Shown: positions 1 to 12,342, numbered from the stretch's first letter. The stretch is 64,000 nt of DNA from Clarireedia homoeocarpa (GCA_001465935.1 LNKV01000002.1:1798001-1862000); one strand, 5' to 3'. Notes: generated from the letters alone by a model not told the origin. A program made the numbers and translations.

Positions 1-308
1 CGCAAAAGCCGCGCCTACAAGAAGACGAACGGTTGGAAACCATTTACTTATATGAAATTTATGTCATGAAATCGTCAAATATATATCATTCGGAAAATAT
101 CTAATCACCAAACCACCTCTATGCGCCAAGCAATGCTCGCTCTATTTCGCTTGCTCAAATCCAATCAGCCCGCTCTTGAAATAGAAAGAAATCGTCAACA
201 AAAATTCCACCTCATCATGCGCTCTACTTCGCTTTTAAAAATCATCATGCAAAATCTCATCTATACCATTATGCACCCTTCTCACGGCCCACTTCGCTCG
301 CCTCTACA
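1..308. other. Window edge, no gene seen
   Basis: AT-rich sequence downstream of the SulP transporter gene. It probably contains that gene's 3' UTR. No coding frame with family resemblance was seen on either strand. Confidence 0.4.
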
Positions 309-3013
309 TCATCCACCACCCTCATCCCCGGCCATATTAGCATACCCGCCATCTGGATCCGCCTCCATCTCTGTCAATCTCAATGCTTGATCCACATCCT
401 TGACAAAATGGCCTCTTCCACCACAAATATCCAAGATTCCACTCGCAACAAACAGCTCCCAGATGGGACTTCCCTCAGGCGGAACCCTAGAGAAGAATAC
501 CCTTACACCTCGATCTCTATAACCCCTCACAATCTCCTCCAAAACTTGCGTGCCCGACCCATCCAGTCCCGTTACACCATGAACATCGAAAATCACATTT
601 TTGTTATGTTCAGGAGACCTGACTCTTGGGAGCGCCGGATGCGCGTTCGTCGTACCATACAGTTCCAATCTCCTCAGCCTATTCTTCAATTCTCCGGTAT
701 TCGCGAACGTCAGTGGTTCCGGAATTTTTACGATTAGACACCCCTCAATGAATTCGAGCTTGTCTGGATTCTCCTCCGCATTTTCAAAACGGTTGGTGCC
801 GGGGATACGGCCGAGGATCTGGATGCGTGGACGCGTACTGTGTTTGATGACGGAAAGGAGTGACAGCCCGATGCCGATGGCGATGCCGAGACTGAGCGAG
901 TAGAAGATGGTGGAGGCGAAGATTATGAACATGAGGCCGAGCTCGGTGTAGCCGCCAATACGAAGGAAGAACATAATGTCGTGGGGGGCCTCTTCGATAA
1001 GGGACCAGGCTACCACGGTGATCATGGAGGAGAGAACCGCTTTCTGGGATATTGTTAGGAGGAAGGTTGAGATAATGGAGGATTGTAGGACAAGAACTTA
1101 CTGGAAGATAATAGAAAGCAGGTAACAGGAATAGAACACAGATGACAGTGATCAAACTCAACAAAATACTACTCATGGGAGTTTTACCTCCCGTACTAGC
1201 ATTTACCTTACTTCGCCCATAACCACCGAATGCAGGCAGCGATTGAAAGCAACCACCGACCAAGTTTGCCACTCCTAGAGCAACCAATTCTCGGTTTGGG
1301 CTGAGTTGAATACCTTGAATGGCATCTTTTCCCTCTGCACCACCTAGACTTTTCGCAGCCACCGAAGACTCGAAGAAACCTAAGAGGGCAATGAGGAAGG
1401 AGGTTCCCATTGCTTCTCGGACATGCTTCATATGAGATATTTGGAATGGCCATCTGAAGACGAAGGGGCTGCCCGAGGTTGGTTTAACCTCGCCAAGGAT
1501 CTCCAAGTCAAGCCTATCCCATCTAAGTTGCCAAGTCAAGATAGCAGAAGCAACTACAACCAGGAACCGATCCGGAATATATGCAACGCTTGGGTATCGA
1601 GGCTGAAGACGTTTCTTCATCTCCCTATATCGGGTCAGTAATTTGTAAAGACTGATTGTTAAGCAAACTATACCTGAAGACCATGATGATTATAAAACTA
1701 ACAGCAGCAACAATACAGGTCAATTGATGTGCTTCCCCCGCATGATTAAATAAAAATCGTAGCTTGTCCACACTGCTGCCATGAGCCACCCCTCCTACTT
1801 CACTAGCAACATCTGCCAGACCCATCTCTGGAATCAATTGGTCTACCATGATGACAAAACCCACTGCAGAAATGAAGCCTCTTAAGAACGGTCTACTCAA
1901 AACACTATCCAAAAACCCTAGCCGTGTCAGTCCGGCGATAAGAATAACAGCGCCAGCCATTCCAGTAACAACACCGGCAACTCCAGCCTGCATCGCATCG
2001 TCATCCTCGGAACCGTGTCCGCTATCTACACTGGACTTGACCACTGTTCCAACCAATAGACTGCCAGCGGCTTCGGGTCCAACTACCATTTGTGGACAGC
2101 TTCCCAGTATCGCATATATAATGGGATTGAAGACAAAGGAATAGAGGCCGTTGATCGGAGAAACGTGGGCAAGATTTGATGCATACGATAGAGCCATAGG
2201 TAGGTAGAAGGACGCCATCGTGATAGCGGCAATCAAATCCCCTCGCAGATGCACCCATTTATATTGTCGAATCCAAGTAAATAGAGGAACATAATAATGA
2301 ACATACCTATCAGTCCCAACGAGATTAGCATATGCGCATATACATAACGCTCAATTGGACTTAAAAACTTACATTGAAGTCGTGTTCGTAATACCATGTT
2401 GTTCCGCCAACCAACTTGTCGTACTCACCTTCTTCCTCTTCTTCACTGGCCCATTACGAACACCTAATCTTGTCAACAACCCCGCAACCAACCCTTCACC
2501 CTCCTCTCCACCCGCAGCCCCGTGCGCAGTATGTGGCGGCGACCCTCCAAAGCTCCTTGTACTGTCTGCACGACTCATCGTCTGCGGACTAAACGTCCCA
2601 TGATTGCAAGGGCCTGGATGCGCCGAGTTGGCAGCCAATTCAAACGGTTTCTTCAACAGTGCTGTTGTTTCGTTCACAATCTTGCCGCCGGGGCTCGCAT
2701 GTCCGTGTGAATGTTCGTCTTCCTCGCCATCGGTAGCGGCGCCGGATCGCGCGGGATGGGTGTGAGGTGATGTGCGTTCACTCCCTGTAGCCTGCTCGTT
2801 GACTTCTTGAGCAGGTTCTCGCCCCAGTTCATCATTCGCAGCATCCCCACCACCCAGCTCGCGCACGTGTTCAGGACTCGTAGCCAGTGTATAAGATTCT
2901 CTCAGACCACTCGGGTTGATCGGTGTGAATTGCGTCGCGGATTGACTTCGCAGACTCGGCGTGCGAGAGTGAGGGCGCAGAGGCGGGGAAGATGGGGGTC
3001 GTGAAGACGACAT
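309..3013 (-). CDS. SulP family transporter with C-terminal STAS domain (Vsb1/YGR125W-like)
   Basis: Membrane anion-transporter fold with a cytosolic regulatory STAS domain. I read four exons: complement of 309-1043, 1102-1624, 1674-2306 and 2373-3013, giving 843 aa. All junctions are GT-AG (introns 58, 49 and 66 bp) and restore conserved blocks. The first about 215 residues are Ser/Pro/His-rich and probably disordered. A sulfate-transporter core follows, with LRGDLIAAITMAS and VVGPEAAGSLLVG, then AYIPDRF after intron 2. The STAS part carries FDVHGVTGLDGSGTQ near the C terminus. The long N terminus and the YIPDRF region resemble yeast YGR125W (Vsb1), which is needed for vacuolar basic amino-acid storage, rather than plasma-membrane sulfate permeases; substrate and vacuolar location are inferred. 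An in-frame ATG at 3079 would add 22 residues; I chose 3013 for its MSSSRPP start. Confidence 0.88.
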
Positions 3014-3079
3014 GGTTTGCTTGATAATGATGTGCGAGAGAGGCGGAGGAGCTGCCCGTTGGGATATGGGGATTTTCAC

Positions 3080-3749
3080 ATTAATGTGAGATTTATCGAG
3101 GAATGGTTTAGGATTTTAATGGTCGTTGCTGGGGATTGTGAATATTTTTTGTGGAGAGCTGGTGACGGAGAGGATGATGATTGATTACTGTGGGTTCGTT
3201 CGAGCTCGAGTGCATGCCGATTTAGTGCCGAGTGCAAACCGATGGGTCAAAGTTGCTGTTGAAGTCTTGGGAGATGCAGCAAGAAGGCAAACAAACGCAC
3301 ATCGTACATGGATTTGAAGAAGTCTGTCTCATCCACGGGCGCTCGTGGCGACTATCAAAGACATCGAATTTGCTGACATTGTCAGAAGGCCTTCGCTGTG
3401 GTCATTTTTGCCTATAACTACCCCTTCGCAACGAAAATCTCTGAACACAAAGTTATTTTATACGGAGTCTATTGAATTATATAATTATACATATAAATCC
3501 ATCATATTTGAGGTATTTTTGATACAGCGTCTATCGCTCTCGTCTGTTCAGCCTCCCCATTTTGGAGGTTGTTTTTTCTGTTGCGCGACGTTGCTCTACA
3601 TTTCATTGCAAATCTCTACGTGGGATACTGTGTGTTGAGCCATCACCTGTGTTATTTTTTGATTGGCGTTCCGGCAAGCGCCGGCGTTCTTTTTACCATC
3701 ACGTGTACTACGGGCTCTTCCTTGACCGCTGTTGAGGAGAAGTTGTGTC
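3080..3749. other. Intergenic, no gene seen
   Basis: Upstream of the transporter gene and downstream of the broken STAND-type gene. Short open frames exist here but none shows domain resemblance or splice structure. Confidence 0.4.
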
Positions 3750-5450
3750 TCAACCACGCTTGCTGCTGAAAGTTACGGCGGTAGAGAGGCGGGCCTTGCA
3801 ATGGCGTGTTGGCATTCCCCCCCACGGTGATAGTTGAATGTCTGATGTCATATCAGTGTTTGTGATTTGGCCGGGTTGTGTACCATGGATGCCGTATGAT
3901 GTGTCTGTGTGGAAAGGTCGATGCGTTTGTGACCCTTGCGAATTCCTTCGAGATGGAGGTTTCCCAACAGGAGAATAGTTGATTGGGCCGTTCATATACT
4001 GGTTTAGTTCTTGCTGCATAATGGTAGTTCCATACGGATCTTCTCGTGTATCTGCCTGATGAAGTCTTGGTGTCTGCGATGCTTGCGAACTTCTCCGAGA
4101 TGGAAGTCTCCCTTTAGAATTGGTCTGGTCTGGTGGCTATTCGTATACTGATTTGGCTGTTGCTGCATAATGGCAATCTCATATGGATTTTGTTGTGTAC
4201 TTGCTTGGAAAGAGTGTTGTGTTTGCGACCCATGAGAGTATCGCCGAGGCTGTTGCCTCCCCACTTGAGTGTTAGGGATTGTGGATGGAGGCTGGTTGAA
4301 TGATGGTTGGTACGCATATTCGGTTCGTTCTAGCGAAAAATTCATGGCTAGATAGGTCGTAATCGCTCCGATTTAATGTTGTATCTCGTCTCTGAACACC
4401 ATTGATTGAAGTTCCTAAACCTTGTGGGCCACGTTGTTCAGTCGATGGGCGAGGATTCGAAGATATAAAACTGTCGCTCAGTCTGCGACAGTTGCTCCGA
4501 GAATTGATGCTATTGAATCGGCTTTCTGATGGTGGAAGACTGCCAAATATACTCGGAGTTGGTATGGCGCTTGGCTGGGTACTTGTGAAGAAGCTCCTAT
4601 TCAAAGCTTCCTCTGTCTTCACCTTTTCAAGGTAACCGCCGTCCAGAGCCTTTAAGTCACCCTCTTCCAAAGTCTGAGAGAACCACGATTCTTGATATCC
4701 CTCTTATGGTTCATCAAGGTAATTATTTCTCCCAAGATACTCAACGAACTCTTCTATGATTGGTCCCATATCATTCTTCGCCAGGTAAGTTTCCGTATAT
4801 CCTGTCTCGGCAAGATCGGTCTTCAACTCGTGATAAAATCCTGTATCTTTATCTCCGTTCTCGTCCATCGACCATACAGTGCCATCTGGTTGGTCTGAAT
4901 CCGCTGCAACTGTTTTGAAAGCTCGTTCAACGGTTTTCTCAAATCCTGCATCTCTTCCAAACCCGCCGATAGCGTTTTTTTCTGCTGCTCCAGAGCATTT
5001 TCGACCCTGCTAGCTGATCCAATATGCGAGATTTTTAAGCACAAATGGATTGCCTGAGTATGCATTACAATCTTCGATCTGAGGTCTTCGAACGTTTGCA
5101 TCTCCTTCATAGAGAATTTTATTGTCTATAATAGCTTTCTCCATGATCGCTGCGGTTGCTTCAACAAATTATATTTCCTCAAAATTTGACCAATTTCCAA
5201 AAGAACCCTTCCACAATTTGAGCAGAGAATGGCCAGCTCTTGGCAATGCTTATCATTCGGACGATTTAGAATTGATATCGGTTGCCATGCCTCGAATTCG
5301 ATTTGCGCGAGTGCGTTCTGAAGGCCGCTCACCTCTGTGGTGAATTCGTCGTGCTCTCCACATGCTTTTTTTGCATCTTGGAGTGTAGCTGATGCAATAT
5401 GCACCAAATGGGTAATTTCACCCACTGAAAAGCCAAGCTCATGTCGTCGT
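3750..5450 (-). pseudogene. Broken gene with fungal STAND-type N-terminal domain and Q/S-rich repeat tail
   Basis: The 5' part (5425 downwards) encodes a helical domain like the N-terminal domain of fungal NLR/STAND and ankyrin proteins (Helo_like/Fungal_N): FSVGEITHLVHIASATLQDA, then a conserved DLRSKI helix. An in-frame TAG at 5126-5128 interrupts it. The frame then shifts near 4835, an in-frame TAA lies at 4704-4706, and shifts near 4345 and 4125 are needed to follow the protein. The tail has repeated blocks (RRYSHGSQT, RRSSQASQT, RRNSQGSQT, each followed by QQ-rich stretches). A one-base loss in a T run near 5432 may also separate the original ATG from the body. No NACHT or NB-ARC domain is present, so the protein was probably N-domain plus disordered tail. 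An intron could explain one shift but not both stops. Confidence 0.7.
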
Positions 5451-7125
5451 AATGGCCTCGAAATTAGTGGGGCCAGAACAATTCTTCTTTGAAGCCGACG
5501 CTGGATGGATGATATTGTTCGACCTCAAGATTTATAGAAAAGAAAGAGAAGGACGAAAGCTATCGGGAACATACCTTCGCCCCATGTGCCTCATTTTTTC
5601 TTGAAAAGTAAACACCGCAACGTTGGAAATGTGGCCATAGTGGCTTTGCTCACAGTCGCGACAGTTGTGGAAAAGATTATGGTGGACCATGCATGAAACA
5701 TCCCAGCTTTTCTGTGGTAATAGCAGTTATCTCCACCGATTTTGAAGTTGTTGATGCGGATTCGCTGTTATGCGATGGGTTTTTCTTGGCGCCCTCCATA
5801 CACATCCTAACTCAGCATCAAGGCTGACAGAGGGGCAATTTAACGACACATCCTCTTATCGCGATTTCCACCCATTTAGTCAGCGCAGATTTAAGTACCC
5901 ACAATGTCATTCGACTTCCTTTTTCTCGCTTTTCGTCATCTCGTCGTATAGCTCATGAGTCCATCAACCTGTCATTCTCGGCTCGATTTACACCTCGAAG
6001 CAGAGAATCACCCTCGAGATTACTACGTCCTACCCTGCCATGCGCTCGCCTTGCGCTCACCTCCGTCCATCTTCCCAAATCTAGTCTTGTTCCTGATCTT
6101 CCTCAAAAAAAAAAAGACTCAAATGGCATCATCCTAAAAGAATCCAGTGATTAAAAAATTTCTTTGTATTCTTAGTCATGCGCTCCAAGCGTTTCTTCCA
6201 AATGTGCCCCGCCACGATGTCTCACAGACGGGTCGATGTAAGGACGCTCGAAGCTAGGGCGGGCTGGAATTATCAGAAGGTCGCCCAGGAAATTAATTTA
6301 ATGTCTTTTCAACATGAATGACCCAAATGGTATGACTTGAAGATCTTCCGGCCCCTGGTTTTACTCGTTATGGTTTTGGTTGTTCTCGCTTCAGCCCTAC
6401 AGGCCCAGATAGACGATGTAGCTAGACTAGTGGTTGGACTACAGTTTACAAGTACAGTAGGCTTGGGACTACATTAGTGTCTTCTTCTAGGCTGAGGTGA
6501 CGGTCTCACCTCGAATGGACACAGTAGTGCACAAAACGCTCAGAATTGAAATCTTTTCCACAACAAATGAATCAATTGTCTCAATTTATTTCAAATCTAC
6601 GATGAGCACCATTTGGCGAAGAGTACAAGGCTCGAAACAGAGTTCGGGGGGGGGGGTGAAAATTGTCGAGCAGCTGCCTCTAGAACCGTTGTATTCACTC
6701 CCTGGTTAGCACAAACGGACAAGTGAGTTAATCCAGCAACTAAATTAGACATCTTGTACATTTCCATGGACATGCCGCATGTTCTAACCGGGACAACTCT
6801 TTCCACAAAATATATGGCTCTCATAGTAAGGAATCAGTTAAAACCAAGGGATATTCTTTCGAGTTTGGTAAGAATGATGTAGATTCCTATGACAAGCTAG
6901 GCTTACCATGGATGTTCAAGTACGATTTATAATCTCCCTCGAAAGTGTATGCGAAAATCTCTCGGTGATTTAGCTCGATTGCTTCTACTCTCTTAACTTC
7001 CCACTCTTTCGCTCACTTTCGCAAACACAATATTCATATTTGCACTCTTACAAACCTCCGAGCATACAAACGAGAAGGCGCAATATTTCAGAGCCCTGAC
7101 TCAAGCACTACATTCTACAGCCAAC
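5451..7125. other. Intergenic, no supportable gene
   Basis: About 1.7 kb between the broken STAND-type gene and the F-box gene. It has an A-run near 6105-6116 and a G-run near 6645-6655. The small frames at 5770-5958, 5955-6137 and 6597-6824 show no motif. The last few hundred bases are presumably the F-box gene promoter and 5' UTR. Confidence 0.4.
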
Positions 7126-9236
7126 ATGCAGTCAGCCCTCGATGAAGATATCTGGTATATCCTTGCGAGGACGATCAATTCTCGACAGACGCTTGCTACT
7201 CTATGTCGAGTCTCCAGAGAGTTGAAGGCAATCTGCCAGCCTATTCTATACCGCGAAGTAGATATCCAAGACTGTAGGCTCGAAGTGTTTCAGAACTTCG
7301 CTACATTGCCGCAACATTCACACTTGAAATACACGAGAAGGCTACGCTTGGGAAGAAATATCGGATGTGACCGTCATTGGTTTCATATTTTTTCACCGGG
7401 ACTGGAAAATGCAAAGTTCGTCGGGAGCCATGTAGAAGTTCATCTTTTGGTGGAGTGCTTGAAAAAGATGCCCAACCTTGTTTCTATAGAGTAAGTATAA
7501 TACTCTTTTCCCGATCAGCTAATATTGGGTTCCTTGGGTCATAGAAGGAGCTCGAGGTTGAATATCCACTATAGAAGCAGAGGTTTCAAGCCCCAAATTT
7601 CGAAGGGCGTTATGGGTTTATTTATGAATCTGGGCACACAGTTTATACATCAAGTGCCATAATACTGATCAAGTTTTGTTGTAGTAACTCCTACTTCGTA
7701 ATGTATCCGCGATTCATGAAACATTGGTTTCCATTTGGCATAGAACCTACTGTCTCAAGACGTGTTGCTGCGACGAACGAAGCTATTCATGAATTTATCT
7801 CTGTGGATCCAGCATTGCATTATATGCAGCGGATCAAACTCCCGCACTTTCGAAATCTTCGGAAGCTTGTTCTCGACCCCGTAGAAAGTTTTTACTTTCC
7901 ATTTTCCCAATGCGAAGAAATCTTAGATGGAATTGCCGAAGTATTAGTTTCGTCTCCTTGCCTGGAATCTCTTACGCTTACATGCAAGAAATATGGCACA
8001 ATGGGGAGACATGGCATTAACAAACTCGCAAGGTCTTATTCTTTGAAACGAAAGACATCTCGCGCATTACGGCTGCACTTGAAAGAACTCGAACTTGGAC
8101 CCGAATTCATTCCTCATCCACGACGTCTGTTGCCGGCATATATGGTTCCCGAACTAGGCTATCACGGTAACCCTATATCACAACTTACAATGTTGTGCTG
8201 TCTTAAAAGACTCACCTTGAAGACCGAAATTGTGTCACTCTATGAACTTAAGGCAAGAGTATGGTCCTATAAGCTCGACCCGGTTTGTTTCTTCCCGGCA
8301 GAAAACTTAGAGCATATATCTATTGACACAGGGTACTGGGGTGTACATGAATTGATCAAGCACCTATGTGATCAAGAACAGGTAAAATTAGTCTCGTTTC
8401 AAGACAGACAATTCAGAAACTGTATGCGGTCTCCCGCTAGTCCTAAATACAATCCTTGGACGATGGATCCACAAAATATCTACCGTCATTGGGAGACCCT
8501 CGACCTAGGAGACATCTTTATAAAAGGAGATGCAAGAGAAAGCCAACAAGAGGTGTTGAATAAGCTCTTACAATGTGTCCATCTCAAAAATCTCACTATT
8601 TCTTTGCCAGGCAAGATGTTGCAGTATTTCATAGAGAATATTCTGCCGCAAATGACTAGGTTAGAGACTCTTTTCATCCCATCCGGGCCCTTTGATAAAG
8701 GGGTACCATTCGTTGCACGTAACCTTGTGCAAACTGAAAACAGTTTATGGGTTAAAGAAGGGGATCCTCGGCAGGAGGAAGACATGAATCGTCGGAAATG
8801 GAGGCTCGAAAAAAAGCATCAGGACAATCAGCAGATCCGTCGTGAAATAGCCCAAGCATTATTCAACAGTGGGAGACCGAATTCGCACCACACAGGAACG
8901 ACGATGAAATCGAGGCTAAAATACCTGGGTTTGGGCTATAGGGTCTATACGGAGCTATATGCTGGTACAAGTGATGATGGCAAAGACCGCTGGGAGCTAT
9001 TTGAACTTTCTCCGGATGAAGCAAAGACTTTCGAGCCTATACGAAGACAATTGCTGGAGCCCAACAACGTTGTGAGGGGTGGCATATGTCATATCAAAAT
9101 CTCCGAGAATTTTCCGTTTGGTGCTTTTGAGGAGTGCGAGCGCACATTTAGTAACATGCGATTAGCCCCAGCGTACTCTAATTTGGGCAATCGTAGGCGA
9201 CTCTACAGGTATATCAAATCGAAAATCTTCAAATGA
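7126..9236 (+). CDS. F-box protein, possibly LRR-like substrate adaptor
   Basis: The start MQSALDEDIWYILARTINSRQ plus a short helical stretch (LATLCRVSRELKAICQPILYREV) is the layout of an F-box helix set followed by the usual fungal F-box tail, so the likely role is a Skp1-Cullin1 E3 ligase adaptor. I join 7126-7490 to 7685-9236 (GTAAGT donor, GTAG acceptor), giving 638 aa. The C-terminal part alternates hydrophobic segments such as LRKLVLDPV, LESLTLTC, LKRLTLKTE and LKNLTISLPG, which look like degenerate leucine-rich repeats. The 194-bp intron is long for this window and contains a stretch that stays open in frame (about 7546-7660), so an additional small exon is possible. Target unknown. 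Confidence 0.75.
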
Positions 9237-9273
9237 AATCTTTCAGGCTTTAGTTTGTACACGAGATGATCAA

Positions 9274-9555
9274 ATGAAGACCAATGGGACAACTTCCTTT
9301 ACTCCGCATTCTGAGCTGGTATCGAGAGAAGAAACCTCGCTGTTCGATTCAAAAAAAGTCCACGCAAGGAAGAGTTATCAATTACCGTTGCGCAAGAAGA
9401 TAGATGGATTCATGGACCACTATGTCTACGAAACCTGTGATCATTTGCGGGGACACTCAGGAAAAGGAAACCGAAGATCAAGAAACGCATCCTCCGATGA
9501 CCAGCATCCGCAAAGGACACTGACATCCGCCCAGTTGATCTCCAAAAAGATGTAA
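9274..9555 (+). CDS. Small hypothetical reading frame downstream of F-box gene
   Basis: A 93-codon ATG frame starting 37 nt after the F-box stop. It is basic and has no signal peptide, membrane segment or recognisable domain. It may simply be 3' UTR of the F-box transcript; listed as a weak candidate only. Confidence 0.15.
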   Translation: MKTNGTTSFTPHSELVSREETSLFDSKKVHARKSYQLPLRKKIDGFMDHYVYETCDHLRGHSGKGNRRSRNASSDDQHPQRTLTSAQLISKKM

Positions 9556-9781
9556 AGTTCGATAAAGTTCTTGAGTTTTGAAGTGTTGAATTCTCAGAGT
9601 TTTGAAGTTTCTCACGCGAAAAGATTTTTTATTGTACGTATATCTTCTCTTGTATCTTACTCTGCACTCCCTCAAGTTGAATAACGGATCATTTACTGCG
9701 GTAGAATAGTCAATCAAGCACGCATACTATCATTCGCATCCCATACTGACATTTTCACCAGAAAGCCCATCTCCCCAAGCA

Positions 9782-10210
9782 TCAGAAACACCCATACAAA
9801 CCCGTACATGTCTCATCTCCATCCTCGTGCGTCACTTCTCCTCCCAACTTCACACAGTCTTTTCCGCCCGCAAAGTCTGGTGAAGTGGTCACCCCGACAA
9901 TATCTCCAGCGGCAGCTTGGGGAGCATCGTGCCATATCTCAAGAGTGACGGTGAAGGGATCCGCTGAGACTGTCACTGTCCATGAGTTGTCGTGCCACTC
10001 TATCGTTTCCCATTGATTGAGCACTGCTACGAGGTCATTAAGATGGCTATCTTCTGGATTGAAACTAGTGTTATGGAGGTTGATTTGTGAAGAGAAAGAT
10101 TGGAGGGCGCTGTTGTAGCAGTCGACTGCGTAGTACGAGAGGGTCGAGGTAGCGTGAGGGAGAGTGATGAGAATGGTGATGGCGGGGAGGAGGCGTTGTA
10201 AATGGTGCAT
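9782..10210 (-). CDS. Small secreted cysteine-containing protein
   Basis: A single-exon 142-aa protein. The chosen ATG at 10210 gives a clean signal peptide: short basic start MHHLQR, hydrophobic core LLPAITILITL, small residues at ATS. An upstream in-frame ATG at 10291 would bury that signal. The mature part is acidic, about 120 residues, with four cysteines (VDCYNS, GKDCVK, ETCTG and YGCF at the end), consistent with two disulfides. Trp-rich segments QWETIEWHDNSW and LEIWHD are notable. No catalytic family recognised. The gene lies beside a secreted pectin-degrading enzyme on the same strand, 375 bp away, so an extracellular or effector-like role is plausible but unproven. Confidence 0.7.
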   Translation of the reverse strand: MHHLQRLLPAITILITLPHATSTLSYYAVDCYNSALQSFSSQINLHNTSFNPEDSHLNDLVAVLNQWETIEWHDNSWTVTVSADPFTVTLEIWHDAPQAAAGDIVGVTTSPDFAGGKDCVKLGGEVTHEDGDETCTGLYGCF

Positions 10211-10584
10211 TTTGACGTTGATAGAGTTTGAATTCTTCGTTCTTGAGATCTGATAATGAGTTTGGACAATAAAAGTACGAGATCGTAGCAATGTATCAGT
10301 ATGCTTTTACTTGATTCAATTCCTATTACTCCGCGTCTCATCGTATGTTCAGAGGTTTGCATTTTCAAGACTTCTGCCTGCTTGGCAGGATTTATGCTTA
10401 GTAAATCCTAAAAGCACGAGTATGAGACAAGATACTTGTGGAATGAAGTAATTGGACTATGTACAAGCGCCTTCGAAGACTATTTACAGTAGAAAGAATA
10501 TTTACAGGACGCCTTGGAGCATGATATCATCCCCGGAGCTTATGAGTAACTGCAAAACAACCAGAAAAAAACAACGGTATCTCT

Positions 10585-12342
10585 TTAACCCAATAAGGCA
10601 CTATATGGCGCGATGCCAGGGAAATAAGAAGCTGGGTGTGTGGGAATGGCAATACTAGTCGTGATACCCAAGCCAGACTTAAGCTCACCAGGCATCGTCG
10701 TGTAAGCATACGACCTGAAAGATATATGTTAGTTCTGCTTCAATATTTATAGAAAGGTGATGATAAACTTACGCTGTCGGAACTGATGTAACAGTACCAG
10801 TAGAAGTATAGGTAGTGTATGAAGCTGCCGTATGGAGACATGGTCCCGATCCATATGCGTTTCTACATTTGTAGTACTCGACACTTCCGGTATCAGTCCA
10901 GATGTAGAAACTCGAGATGGTCAAGCCAGTACATGGCACCGCAGCAGGGCAAAGTAGTTGGATTGGAGCTCTTGCTGCTCCGTTCGCGCAAGTTCCGTGC
11001 CAGTGCGAGAAAGTGAGGTCAGAGTAGGATACTCCGTTCCCGGCAACGGGCGTCATTCCTGTCCAGGCTGTGTCGATATCAAGCGTGTAGGCATTGCTGT
11101 GACCCATGAAGTTGTTGAATGTCGCAGACTTAAAACTTCCGGAGCCACCGTTGGATTTTATCATCATCATCTGGTTGCAGTTCTGGGAGTAGATGTGATT
11201 ATATTCAACGTTGGAGACCGCTAAAGTTACCTGTCAGTCAATATGCCTGGGATGAGATACTTGGGACCACTTACCGGTGTTAGCCCCAAGAGAGCCGATA
11301 GCACAGCCTCCTGACCAATTGCAATAGACGTTCTCAACTAAGATATGGCTTGCTGGACTCTAGATGGACTGGTTAGCTGACCAGCCTTCATTCAAGGCTC
11401 TGATAGCTCACCTTGACCGTCACACACTCATCCTTGTTGGTAACTTCGACATCATGAACCCAGATGTTGGTGCCCCAGACATCAATACCATCCAATCCAC
11501 CTTTATTCCCACCGCGTACAACCATGTTATATACTTCTCCATTCGTGCAAGTGTCGAGAGTGAGATGGAAAGCTGGAGAACTATAATCACATTAGTTACC
11601 TTCGACGAAGGGTAGTAGGATGCCTACTTACTCAACCAAAATGAGACCATGAACTGAAAAGTTGGTGACATCGTAGAGCCGAAGAATTCTGGGACTACGC
11701 GCAGTTAGTTATATTGTCTTCAGCAAGACGTGAAGTCATGGAACTGACCCGTATGTACCCGCTGTCGACACATTAGTGGGAAATCATATGTTAGGATATG
11801 GATTCACAAACCTGAATGGAAGACATAACCGTACCCTTGAATGGCTCCTTGTGAGTTGCCACTGTAAAACTCGAAGTCGGTAGAATGTTCAATGTAGATC
11901 ATGTTTCCTCCCGCAGTCCTGAATGAGTTAGTGACCAGGCAGGTAGCCAGACGAGCACGCTTATTCCTACCCAGTTCGATAGATAGTACCCTCGAGATTG
12001 ATGGAAACACCGGTTCCACCATTAAGAGTAACCCAATTTGCAAGTCCATAGCTCCCAGATGGGATATAGACTTAGAAGCAGTTAGTATTTACTCGCTCAG
12101 TCACTGTCGCAAAACTGACCTTCACCCCCATTGATACAAGCGGCCCAAGCGGAAGCGATAGCTGCACTGTTATCTGTAGTAGCTGAAGCTTTTCCGCCAT
12201 AGTTAAGGATGTTGCATATTTTTGTAGCTGCTTTAGAGGCAGTACTGGTGGTGGGACCGACAGAGCCTGATAGCTGAGCTGAAACCAATGATGGCAAGAC
12301 CAGAAGGGAGGTCGAAAGGAATGCAATAATACCAGCCTTCAT
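10585..12342 (-). CDS. rhgA: GH28 rhamnogalacturonan hydrolase (secreted)
   Basis: Cleaves alternating GalA-Rha backbone of pectin rhamnogalacturonan I, acting outside the cell. The signal peptide is MKAGIIAFLSTSLLVLPSLV. Nine exons on the complement (12120-12342, 11971-12070, 11812-11918, 11749-11761, 11632-11694, 11412-11580, 11275-11359, 10773-11220, 10585-10714) sum to 1338 nt, 445 aa. Fungal RGase A landmarks are continuous across the joins: GEVYIPSGSYGL, YRTGTAGGNMIYIEH, GTYGPRILRLYDV, GGLDGIDVWGTNIWVHD, NKDECVTVK, CNWSGGCAIGS, MIKSNGGSG, and the proline-rich end PASYFPGIAPYSALLG. This and the lack of the polygalacturonase-type GHG distinguish it from polygalacturonases. The fourth exon is only 13 nt. 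Symbol follows the Aspergillus homologue. Confidence 0.9.
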
